From contig USSP01000141.1 of assembly GCA_900557385.1 (NCBI GenBank), forward strand, positions 1-5,371: a stretch of DNA of 5,371 nt. The letters run 5' to 3'. Every line of letters begins with the position of its first letter. The stretch's first letter is position 1. Source of the DNA: an uncultured Lachnospiraceae bacterium (GTDB taxonomy: Bacteria > Bacillota > Clostridia > Lachnospirales > Lachnospiraceae). The translations under genes and the position numbers were made by a program. Of the stretch, positions 1 through 5,371 are shown one piece after another. The notes under the pieces were generated by a model. The model was not told where the DNA came from. It did no database searches and worked only from the letters and a program-made list of their open reading frames with translations.

Positions 1-999
1 CCGAAACCCCGTACCCAAAAGAAACTGGCAGGCTATTCCAGTTGGTACAACCGCTATCAGGAAATCACCGAAGAGACAATCCGGGAGGATTTGCAAGGGT
101 GTCAGAGCTTGCTTTCACCGGGGGATTTGTTTCAGATTGATGATGGCTGGGAGCCCAAAGTGGGAGATTGGCTGGAAACAGATAGGCAGAAATTTCCCAG
201 GGGACTGAAAGGCATGGTGGATGAAATTCATGCTGATGGATTTCAGGCGGGATTGTGGCTTGCTCCTTTCGTGTGTGAAAAAGATTCTGCCCTTTTTCGG
301 GAACACCCCGATTGGCTGCTACAGGTAAATGGAGAGCCCTGGTGCTGCGGCTGCAACTGGAGCGGTTTCTATGCATTGGACATCGACCACCCGGCAGTGC
401 TGGATTATCTGCACAAGGTATTTCAACAGGTACTGGATGAATGGGGCTTTGATCTGGTCAAGCTGGATTTCCTATATGGAGCGGCACCTTTCGGCAACGC
501 AAGGGAGAGCCGTGCCGCACGGATGAGCCGTGCCATGCAGCTATTGCGGAACTGGTGCGGGGAGAAATTGATTTTAGGCTGTGGTGTGCCGGTGATGCCT
601 GCCTTCGGTCTGGTGGACTACTGCCGCGTCAGCTGTGATGTGGGGCTGGATTGGGATGATGTGTGGTATATGCGCCTGTTTCATCGGGAAAGAGTGTCCA
701 CACGACAAGCCATCAACAACACGATTCTGCGCCGACAGCTGAATGACCGTGGCTATGGCAGCGACCCGGATGTGTTTTTTCTCCGAGAAGAAAATTGTAA
801 GCTGACGGCAGAACAGAAACGGCTGCTTGCCACAGTGAACGCTCTGCTGGGAAATGTGTTTCTTACTTCGGACATGCCTTCCCATTATACGGATACACAG
901 CGGGAAGAGTACCGCCGCCTGCGAGCCTTGTTTGAACAGGAAGAAAAAATTCCATTTGACCAAGTGATGAAAATGATTAACAACATGCAAACATCGTGA
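1..999 (+). CDS. GH36 alpha-galactosidase, 3' part (N-terminus outside window, C-terminal domain apparently missing)
   Basis: The frame is open from base 1 and ends at TGA 997-999, giving 332 visible residues; the true start lies upstream. The visible part is the catalytic TIM barrel of clan GH-D, closest by eye to the Thermotoga maritima GalA type of GH36. It opens with a GYSSWYNRY strand (residues 11-19), followed by QIDDGW (45-50) and GLWLAPF (84-90). The likely nucleophile is D156 in VKLDFLYGA, and ILGCGVPVMP follows at about 191-200. The likely acid/base is D213 in RVSCDVGLDW. Family enzymes release terminal alpha-1,6-galactose from melibiose and raffinose-type oligosaccharides. No signal peptide can be judged; relatives are usually cytoplasmic. 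The frame ends about 45 residues after the last barrel motif (FLTSDMPSHY, about 287-296), whereas relatives normally continue into a C-terminal beta domain. No continuation is visible in the other frames, so truncation is likely. The family call is firm; substrate and activity are inferred. Confidence 0.9.
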   Translation, partial: PKPRTQKKLAGYSSWYNRYQEITEETIREDLQGCQSLLSPGDLFQIDDGWEPKVGDWLETDRQKFPRGLKGMVDEIHADGFQAGLWLAPFVCEKDSALFREHPDWLLQVNGEPWCCGCNWSGFYALDIDHPAVLDYLHKVFQQVLDEWGFDLVKLDFLYGAAPFGNARESRAARMSRAMQLLRNWCGEKLILGCGVPVMPAFGLVDYCRVSCDVGLDWDDVWYMRLFHRERVSTRQAINNTILRRQLNDRGYGSDPDVFFLREENCKLTAEQKRLLATVNALLGNVFLTSDMPSHYTDTQREEYRRLRALFEQEEKIPFDQVMKMINNMQTS

Positions 1000-1038
1000 G
1001 AAAAGGTTACAACTAAGAAATCTGGTTTGTAGTCAATA

Positions 1039-1067
1039 TTGTTTTTATCATGTGAATCCGCTATACT
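1039..1067 (+). promoter_or_regulatory. Candidate sigma-A promoter for the ATPase/nuclease gene
   Basis: TATACT at 1062-1067 matches the -10 consensus at five of six bases. TTGTTT at 1039-1044 matches the first three bases of the -35 consensus, at the ideal 17-nt spacing. The surrounding DNA (1013-1080) is AT-rich. Transcription would begin near 1073-1076 and give a leader of about 70 nt before the ATG at 1143. The -10 box lies inside the left arm of an inverted repeat, so a protein bound there would block it. The weak -35 box keeps confidence moderate. Confidence 0.45.
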
Positions 1068-1087
1068 ATAGTAATGTATAGCGGATT
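1055..1087. repeat. Perfect 12-bp inverted repeat, 9-nt spacer (operator or weak terminator)
   Basis: AATCCGCTATAC (1055-1066) is exactly complementary to GTATAGCGGATT (1076-1087), separated by TATAGTAAT. Two readings fit. As DNA, it is a dyad covering the -10 box and the predicted transcription start, the usual place for a repressor operator. As RNA read from the galactosidase gene, it is a 12-bp hairpin whose 3' edge runs into TTTTT (1086-1090), so it could act as a weak intrinsic terminator. The T-run is short and partly inside the stem, and the stem is only 5/12 GC, which makes it a mediocre terminator. The repeat itself is certain; its function is not. Confidence 0.8.
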
Positions 1088-1131
1088 TTTGCCTTATCGG
1101 GCAATTATGCTGCGGCGGACTTTTTCCGGTC

Positions 1132-1137
1132 GGGAGG
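1132..1137 (+). promoter_or_regulatory. Ribosome binding site that fixes the start of the ATPase/nuclease gene
   Basis: GGGAGG lies 5 nt before the ATG at 1143. The frame is also open back to an ATG at 1074, but that ATG has no Shine-Dalgarno sequence, sits in the loop of the inverted repeat and at the predicted transcription start, and would add 23 residues with no resemblance to the family. The protein from 1143 begins MENRLKLPVGIENF, the usual N-terminus of these proteins. Confidence 0.85.
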
Positions 1138-1142
1138 TTTCC

Positions 1143-2819
1143 ATGGAGAACAGATTAAAATTACCGGTAGGAATTGAAAACTTTGAAGAAATCCGAAAAG
1201 AAGGCTTTTATTATGTTGACAAAACGAAACTGATTGAGGAACTTTTGATGAGCTGGGGAAAGGTTAATCTCTTTACGCGCCCCCGTCGCTTTGGCAAAAC
1301 CCTGAATATGAGCATGTTCAAGACTTTTTTTGAGATTGGCACAGATCAGTCGGTTTTTGATGGACTCTATATATCCTGCAACAAAAGACTGTGCGAGGAG
1401 CATATGGGGAAATATCCGGTTATTTTTCTGTCCTTGAAGGGTGTCGACGGATTGAACTTTGAAAAAGCCAGGGAAATGCTGCTGCAGTTGATCATGGAAG
1501 AGGCAGATCGCCATTACTATCTAAAAACGAGTGATAAACTGACAGAGGAAGACAGACTGCTGTTTCAGAAAATGCTGCTTGGAGATGGAATTGCATTGGA
1601 AAACAGCATAAAGATGTTAGCCAGATTTTTATACAAACATTACTCCCAAAAAGTAATCATTCTCATAGATGAGTATGATGTGCCACTGGATAAAGCATTC
1701 AGTAATGGTTATTATGAGGAAATGGTCGAACTCATCCGCGGACTGCTGGGGCAGGCATTAAAAACCAATGATTTCCTGCAGTTTGGTATTTTGACAGGAT
1801 GCTTGCGTGTATCAAAAGAGAGTATCTTCACCGGCATCAATAATTTTGAAGTACTGTCAATTCTTGATGTTCGGTATGATGAGGGCTTTGGATTCACTGA
1901 TGAAGAAGTAAGAAAGGTATTAAAAGACTATGACTTCCTGGAACACTATGCTGAGGTGAAGGAATGGTATGATGGATATCACTTTGGAAACACAGAGGTA
2001 TACTGTCCATGGGATGTAATCCGTTACTGTAAAAGCCTATGCGCAGATTCTACCGCCAAACCACAGGATTTCTGGTCCAATTCCAGTGGCAATGCGATTG
2101 TCCGCCGTTTCATTGACAAGGCGAATGCCCAGACCAAGACAGAAATAGAGCAGTTAATTGCAGGAGAAAGCATTGAAAAAAATATTTCACTGGAACTGAC
2201 ATACAACGAGATTGATAAAAATATCGAAAATCTCTGGAGTGTCCTGTTTACCACCGGCTATCTGACACAGTGTGGTCAAACAGCAAGCGGAGCCTATCTG
2301 TTGAAAATCCCCAACAGAGAAATAAGAAACCTGTTTACCAGACAGATTAGGGAATGGTTCAGCGATGTATCAAGAAGCGATGGAAAAACACTGGAAGAAC
2401 TTTGTGATGCATTCCTGAAGAAGGATCCTGAAACGATAGAAAAGCTGTTTGGAGTCTACCTGTGGAACACCATAAGCATAAGAGATACTGCCGTAGCAAG
2501 GGAAAAGAAAGAAAACTTTTATCATGGTATCCTGTTGGGACTTCTGGGTTATAAATCCACATGGCGTACCATGTCCAATGCAGAGTCGGGCATTGGATAC
2601 AGCGATATCCTTGTGGAGGCTGGGGAAAACAGGACAGGGATTGCCATCGAATTAAAATATGCAGAAGATGGAGATATGGATGCTGCGTGCGAAGCCGCAC
2701 TGCAGCAGATCGAAGAAAAAGACTACCTGACAAGATTGAAGCAGGATGGCATGCAGAATTTTATCAAATACGGTATTGCATGCTTCAAGAAAAACTGTAA
2801 GGTGGTTATGGGAGACTAA
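1143..2819 (+). CDS. AAA-ATPase-like / PD-(D/E)XK nuclease domain protein
   Basis: This is a 558-residue protein, a normal full length for the family. The N-terminal half is the AAA-ATPase-like domain (Pfam PF09820 type). It opens with LPVGIENFEEIRKEGFYYVDKT (split here at about residues 7-28), then has the family's P-loop variant RPRRFGKT (46-53, K52 and T53) and Walker B IILIDEYD (172-179, D176 and E177). GILTGCLRVSKESIFTG (215-231) is a conserved stretch with candidate sensor residues R222 and K225. The C-terminal end is the DUF1703-type PD-(D/E)XK nuclease domain (PF08011), with catalytic residues visible as GYSDIL (D488) and IELKYA (E503, K505). No signal peptide or membrane helix is seen. 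All key ATPase and nuclease residues are present, so it is probably active. The family is abundant and multicopy in gut anaerobes, and its biological role is not established. It stands alone here, with its own candidate promoter and no partner gene. Confidence 0.93.
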   Translation: MENRLKLPVGIENFEEIRKEGFYYVDKTKLIEELLMSWGKVNLFTRPRRFGKTLNMSMFKTFFEIGTDQSVFDGLYISCNKRLCEEHMGKYPVIFLSLKGVDGLNFEKAREMLLQLIMEEADRHYYLKTSDKLTEEDRLLFQKMLLGDGIALENSIKMLARFLYKHYSQKVIILIDEYDVPLDKAFSNGYYEEMVELIRGLLGQALKTNDFLQFGILTGCLRVSKESIFTGINNFEVLSILDVRYDEGFGFTDEEVRKVLKDYDFLEHYAEVKEWYDGYHFGNTEVYCPWDVIRYCKSLCADSTAKPQDFWSNSSGNAIVRRFIDKANAQTKTEIEQLIAGESIEKNISLELTYNEIDKNIENLWSVLFTTGYLTQCGQTASGAYLLKIPNREIRNLFTRQIREWFSDVSRSDGKTLEELCDAFLKKDPETIEKLFGVYLWNTISIRDTAVAREKKENFYHGILLGLLGYKSTWRTMSNAESGIGYSDILVEAGENRTGIAIELKYAEDGDMDAACEAALQQIEEKDYLTRLKQDGMQNFIKYGIACFKKNCKVVMGD

Positions 2820-2854
2820 AGGAGGAAAATCCTCTCCTCACCAAGGGGTTCGGA

Positions 2855-2869
2855 TTTTGCTTCGCAAAA
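2855..2869 (+). other. Small perfect hairpin just before the flavodiiron ribosome binding site
   Basis: TTTTGC and GCAAAA flank a TTC loop, forming a 6-bp stem that ends 1 nt before AAGGAGG (2871-2877). No T-run follows, so it is not an intrinsic terminator for the upstream gene. It may keep the ribosome binding site exposed, or it may be part of the leader switch. Confidence 0.5.
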
Positions 2870-2870
2870 C

Positions 2871-2877
2871 AAGGAGG
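2871..2877 (+). promoter_or_regulatory. Ribosome binding site of the flavodiiron gene
   Basis: AAGGAGG lies 5 nt before the ATG at 2883 and is a near-perfect anti-16S match, so translation should be strong unless it is masked. GAGGATT at 2874-2880, which overlaps it, is exactly complementary to AATCCTC at 2828-2834. Confidence 0.85.
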
Positions 2878-2882
2878 ATTAA

Positions 2883-4037
2883 ATGAAAATTACAAATGAC
2901 ATCAAATATGTAGGAGTCAACGACCACCAGGTGGATTTATTTGAGGGGCAGTACGTTGTGCCCAACGGCATGGCATACAATTCTTATGTCATCCTGGATG
3001 AAAAAATTGCGGTCATGGACACCGTGGACATTCATTTTGAAAAAGAATGGCTTGCCAATGTGGAAACCGCACTGGATGGAAGAACTCCCGACTATCTGGT
3101 GGTACAGCACATGGAGCCTGACCACTCTGCCAACATCCAGAACTTTATGAAAAAGTACCCCAATACAACCATCGTAGGAAATGCCAAAACCTTTACCATG
3201 ATGGATCAGTTTTTCGCTTTGGACAGTGGGGTAAAACGCCTCACGGTACAGGATAAAGGCACGCTTTCTCTGGGAAAACACGAACTGACCTTTGTGTTTG
3301 CACCCATGGTTCACTGGCCGGAGGTTATGGTGACTTACGACAGCACCGATAAAGTTCTTTTCTCCGCAGACGGATTTGGAAAGTTTGGTGCGCTAGATGT
3401 GGAAGAAAATTGGGACGATGAGGCACGCCGTTACTACATCGGAATTGTGGGCAAATATGGCATGCAGGTGCAGAAACTGTTGAAGGAAGCCTCTGCGTTG
3501 GATATTCAAATCATTTGTCCTCTCCATGGTCCTGTACTTACAGAAAATCTCGGACACTATCTGGAAAAATACGACATCTGGTCATCCTACAGACCGGAGG
3601 AAAAAGGCGTCCTCATTGCTTATGCCTCTGTGTATGGTAATACGAAAAGGGCGGCAGAGCTGCTGGCAGAGAAGGTAAAAGCAAAGGGCTATCCCAATGT
3701 GGTACTGGCAGACCTGGCGAGAAATGATATGGCAGAATGTGTGGCAGCAGCGTTTCGCTATGACCATCTGGTATTGGCAACCCTTACTTATAATGGTGAT
3801 GTGTTCCCCTGTATGAAGACCTTTATCAATCAGCTGACGGAGCGCAGCTATCAGAACCGTACCGTTGGTTTTATGGAAAACGGAACCTGGGCGCCTACGG
3901 CAAAGAGAGTGATGCAGACCATGCTGGAAAAGAGCAAAGCCATTACCTATCTGGAAAATAATGTGACCATCAAATCCGCCGTCCATGAGGACACCGAGGC
4001 AGCCCTTGAGGCAATGGCAGAAGAAATCTGCAAGTAA
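2883..4037 (+). CDS. fprA: Flavodiiron protein, FprA-type A flavoprotein (O2/NO reductase)
   Basis: This is a complete 384-residue class A flavodiiron protein. Such cytoplasmic enzymes reduce O2 to water and/or NO to N2O, protecting anaerobes; electrons usually come from rubredoxin or a related donor. Residues 1 to about 235 form the metallo-beta-lactamase-like domain, with all six expected iron ligands: H76, E78 and D80 in QHMEPDHS, H144 in VHWPE, D163 in SADGFG and H215 in LHGP. From about 241 comes the flavodoxin domain, with the FMN phosphate loop ASVYGNT (248-254) and LATLTYNGDVFP (about 299-310) as the second FMN-contact region. There is no C-terminal rubredoxin or flavin reductase extension, and no rubredoxin gene lies in the window, so the donor is encoded elsewhere. 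It ends with tandem stops TAA TAA (4035-4040). The next gene starts 30 nt on, probably in the same transcript. Sequence alone does not settle preference for O2 or NO. Confidence 0.96.
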   Translation: MKITNDIKYVGVNDHQVDLFEGQYVVPNGMAYNSYVILDEKIAVMDTVDIHFEKEWLANVETALDGRTPDYLVVQHMEPDHSANIQNFMKKYPNTTIVGNAKTFTMMDQFFALDSGVKRLTVQDKGTLSLGKHELTFVFAPMVHWPEVMVTYDSTDKVLFSADGFGKFGALDVEENWDDEARRYYIGIVGKYGMQVQKLLKEASALDIQIICPLHGPVLTENLGHYLEKYDIWSSYRPEEKGVLIAYASVYGNTKRAAELLAEKVKAKGYPNVVLADLARNDMAECVAAAFRYDHLVLATLTYNGDVFPCMKTFINQLTERSYQNRTVGFMENGTWAPTAKRVMQTMLEKSKAITYLENNVTIKSAVHEDTEAALEAMAEEICK

Positions 4038-4056
4038 TAAGGAGAACGTGCAAACC

Positions 4057-4062
4057 AAGGAG
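4057..4062 (+). promoter_or_regulatory. Ribosome binding site of the duplicated membrane protein gene
   Basis: AAGGAG lies 5 nt before the ATG at 4068. A second Shine-Dalgarno-like stretch (TAAGGAG, 4038-4044), just after the tandem stops of the flavodiiron gene, is too far from the start to serve it. There is no terminator-like hairpin in the 30-nt gap, consistent with co-transcription. Confidence 0.8.
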
Positions 4063-4067
4063 AAATC

Positions 4068-5360
4068 ATGCATTCATTGACGAATCTGCTGCTTTTATTT
4101 TTTATTTATTCCTTTGCCGGCTGGGTGCTGGAAACGATTTTCGGAACGATCCGGCACAAAGTTTTTACCAATAAAGGTCTGGTGACCGGTCCTTTCTGTG
4201 TGATTTATGGTATCGGTGCCGTGGTGGTTTCCGTCACCTTAAATGAATTGACCGGCTTCTGGCTTTTTGTATTCGCCATGACCTATGCCACCATCATTGA
4301 GTGGATTGCCGGGCATTTAATCGAAAAATTTTTTGGAGAGCGTTGGTGGGACTATTCCAAGGTGAAGTGGAATCTGGATGGTTATATCTGCCTTCCGGCA
4401 TCGGCTCTGTGGGGTGCTCTGGGTTACATCATTGTACGCTGGGGAAATCAACTGCTGATTGCTGTCGGTGACTTACTTCCCAGCCTGCTGAAAACGCTTC
4501 TTGTACTGATTCTGCTGGGATTATTGGCATTGGACATTCTGGCATCTGCCATTCTATTATGGGGACAAAGCAAACAGGCAGCAAACTGGGAAAAAACTAA
4601 CCAGCAGTTTGATGATGTGAGCCGTAATCTGCGTACCTGGATTGCAGCAAAAACCGAGAAACGTATCCACAAAGCCTACCCCAAGGCACAGAAGGTGGAA
4701 GCAGTAGAGAAAAACAGGGATGTTTTTGCCTATGGATGCAGCTTTTACAAAATTATCTGGCTCTTTTTCATCGGTGCCTTTCTGGGAGATATTACGGAGA
4801 CGATTTTTTGTCGTATCACTGCCGGTGTATGGATGAGCCGCAGCAGTGTGGTCTGGGGACCTTTCAGCATCGTCTGGGGACTGGGCGTGGCACTGGTCAC
4901 ACTGCTTCTTTATAAATACCGGAACAGCGACCGCTTTTTCCTCTTTGCCATCGGAACCCTGTTGGGTGGTGTATACGAATACTTCTGCAGTGTCTTTACC
5001 GAGATTGTCTTTGGTAAAGTGTTCTGGGACTATAGCCAGATTCCCTTTAATATTGGTGGAAGAATCAATCTGCTGTATTGTTTCTTCTGGGGAATCGCCG
5101 CGGTAGTCTGGTTCCGGGGAATTTATCCCTTTGTCTCCAAATGGATTGAGAAAATTCCGAAGAAAGCCGGAACAATCATGACCTGGGTATTGATTGTTTT
5201 TATGTGCTGCAATATTGTGATGTCCTGTATGGCACTGGTGCGTTACGATGAACGATCCAAAGACACTAACCAGTATAATTCTATACAGACCTGGCTGGAC
5301 ACCCACTACGATGACAGCCGCATGGAGCGGATTTATCCCAATGCAAAACAGGTAGGTTAA
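4068..5360 (+). CDS. CmpB-like polytopic membrane protein ('putative ABC transporter permease'), internally duplicated
   Basis: This is a 430-residue integral membrane protein of the family Pfam calls ABC_trans_CmpB (PF06541), a putative ABC-type permease family whose transport role is unproven. About ten hydrophobic helices are visible, near residues 4-25, 43-58, 64-81, 107-124, 140-165, 228-248, 262-281, 290-310, 333-350 and 370-391. The first half carries the family signature: GWVLET (18-23), NKGLVTGPFCVIYG (35-48), E78, FGERWWDYS (89-97) and NLDGYICL (102-109). The second half repeats it as GDITET (240-245), WGPFSIVWG (263-271), E304, FGKVFWDYS (315-323) and NIGGRINL (328-335). Each half ends in a soluble tail with TW and a YPxAxxV motif (204-210 and 423-429). 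There is no signal peptide, the first helix acting as anchor, and no ATP-binding cassette partner lies in the window. It follows the flavodiiron gene by 30 nt. The substrate is unknown. Confidence 0.88.
   Translation: MHSLTNLLLLFFIYSFAGWVLETIFGTIRHKVFTNKGLVTGPFCVIYGIGAVVVSVTLNELTGFWLFVFAMTYATIIEWIAGHLIEKFFGERWWDYSKVKWNLDGYICLPASALWGALGYIIVRWGNQLLIAVGDLLPSLLKTLLVLILLGLLALDILASAILLWGQSKQAANWEKTNQQFDDVSRNLRTWIAAKTEKRIHKAYPKAQKVEAVEKNRDVFAYGCSFYKIIWLFFIGAFLGDITETIFCRITAGVWMSRSSVVWGPFSIVWGLGVALVTLLLYKYRNSDRFFLFAIGTLLGGVYEYFCSVFTEIVFGKVFWDYSQIPFNIGGRINLLYCFFWGIAAVVWFRGIYPFVSKWIEKIPKKAGTIMTWVLIVFMCCNIVMSCMALVRYDERSKDTNQYNSIQTWLDTHYDDSRMERIYPNAKQVG
4077..4697 (+). repeat. Internal protein repeat, copy 1 (residues 4-210 of the CmpB-like protein)
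   Basis: Copy 1 comprises five helices plus a cytoplasm-like tail. Landmarks are E22, G41-P42, G48, E78, W94-D95-Y96-S97, N102, G105, W115-G116, T190-W191 and Y204-P205. Each has a counterpart 218 to 226 residues later. The copies are too diverged at DNA level to show as a nucleotide repeat, so the duplication is old. Confidence 0.8.
4743..5354 (+). repeat. Internal protein repeat, copy 2 (residues 226-429 of the CmpB-like protein)
   Basis: Copy 2 counterparts are E244, G264-P265, G271, E304, W320-D321-Y322-S323, N328, G331, W341-G342, T408-W409 and Y423-P424. It departs from the family signature where copy 1 keeps it: the NKG before GP becomes SSV, the cysteine after GPF becomes serine, and GYICL becomes GRINL. 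This suggests copy 2 has specialised. Confidence 0.8.
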
Positions 5361-5371
5361 CTTCATAAAAA

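Larger units (their letters stand above)
2821..2882 (+). promoter_or_regulatory. Structured leader with competing helices before the flavodiiron gene
   Basis: The gap between the nuclease stop (2817-2819) and the flavodiiron ATG (2883) is rich in mutually exclusive pairings. The segment around 2826-2834 can pair locally (GAGGA 2822-2826 with TCCTC 2830-2834), with the middle (AAAATCC 2826-2832 with GGATTTT 2852-2858), or with the ribosome binding site (AATCCTC 2828-2834 with GAGGATT 2874-2880). A further hairpin, TTTTGC 2855-2860 with GCAAAA 2864-2869, excludes the second option and leaves the third possible. GGAGGA occurs twice, at 2821-2826 and 2873-2878, and only the second copy precedes a start codon. 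The pairings are seen directly; a regulatory role is inferred, and no known riboswitch class is recognised. Confidence 0.4.

Noticed and set aside
574..990. Minus-strand open frame over the galactosidase 3' end, as a possible antisense gene or toxin
   Set aside because: It shows no domain, and its length is expected by chance opposite coding DNA of this composition.
1055..1092. Confident intrinsic terminator call for the galactosidase gene
   Set aside because: The T-run is only five bases, two of which are inside the stem, and the stem is AT-rich. The overlap with a good -10 box makes an operator at least as likely, so the site was recorded as an inverted repeat with both readings.
1143..2819. 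Transposase or integrase identity for the ATPase/nuclease gene
   Set aside because: The visible motifs are an ATPase P-loop, Walker B and a PD-(D/E)XK nuclease, not DDE, HUH, serine or tyrosine recombinase motifs. No terminal inverted repeats bound the gene.
2821..2882. Known riboswitch class upstream of the flavodiiron gene
   Set aside because: At about 60 nt, with no recognisable conserved core of FMN, SAM, TPP, glycine or cobalamin type, the leader matches no class I can name.
3582..4073. Minus-strand open frame over the flavodiiron C-terminal half
   Set aside because: It is cysteine- and histidine-rich, matches no known fold, and overlaps a fully supported flavodoxin domain, so it is treated as chance.
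4557..5366. Long open frame of about 269 residues on the minus strand across the membrane protein gene
   Set aside because: It lies antisense to a gene with clear family motifs. The predicted product is a low-complexity mix rich in H, Q and N with no recognisable domain, and no ribosome binding site was seen. It is a shadow of the coding strand.
1..5371. Defence island or CRISPR locus
   Set aside because: There is no repeat-spacer array and no cas, restriction-modification or toxin-antitoxin gene. Only one gene carries a nuclease domain, and its neighbours are metabolic.

Overview
The window holds four genes, all on the + strand, with short gaps between them. It reads as chromosomal DNA from an anaerobic, gut-type member of the Bacillota, most likely Clostridia and plausibly Lachnospiraceae. 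This rests on three things: strong GGAGG-type ribosome binding sites about 5 nt from the start codons, an oxygen/NO-detoxifying flavodiiron protein typical of anaerobes, and protein families (TmGalA-like GH36, AAA-ATPase-like/PD-(D/E)XK, CmpB-type membrane protein) common in that group. The assignment is inference; no rRNA or other taxonomic marker is present.

Layout. (1) Positions 1-999 carry the 3' part of a GH36 alpha-galactosidase. Its beginning lies before the window, both catalytic aspartates are visible, and the reading frame stops soon after the barrel, so the C-terminal domain seems to be missing. (2) Positions 1000-1142 are an AT-rich gap with a candidate promoter whose -10 box lies inside a perfect 12-bp inverted repeat. 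(3) Positions 1143-2819 encode a 558-residue protein with an N-terminal AAA-ATPase-like domain and a C-terminal PD-(D/E)XK nuclease domain. (4) Positions 2820-2882 form a leader in which one segment can pair with three partners, one of them the ribosome binding site of the next gene. (5) Positions 2883-4037 encode a class A flavodiiron protein with all six iron ligands and the FMN loop. (6) Positions 4068-5360 encode a ten-helix membrane protein of the CmpB-like 'putative ABC transporter permease' family, built from two fused tandem copies of the family unit. The last 11 bases hold nothing recognisable.

Working together. The flavodiiron protein and the membrane protein are 30 nt apart, each with its own good ribosome binding site, and probably share a transcript. 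No functional link between them is known to me. The ATPase/nuclease gene has no obvious link to either neighbour. It looks like an independent cassette between a sugar-hydrolase gene and a redox gene, and the shortened end of the galactosidase next to it suggests, without proving, that it arrived by insertion or rearrangement.

No complete undescribed system can be shown from this sequence. The points most worth checking are the inverted repeat over the promoter of the ATPase/nuclease gene, the competing-helix leader of the flavodiiron gene, and the full-length internal duplication of the membrane protein, which extends into its soluble tails.
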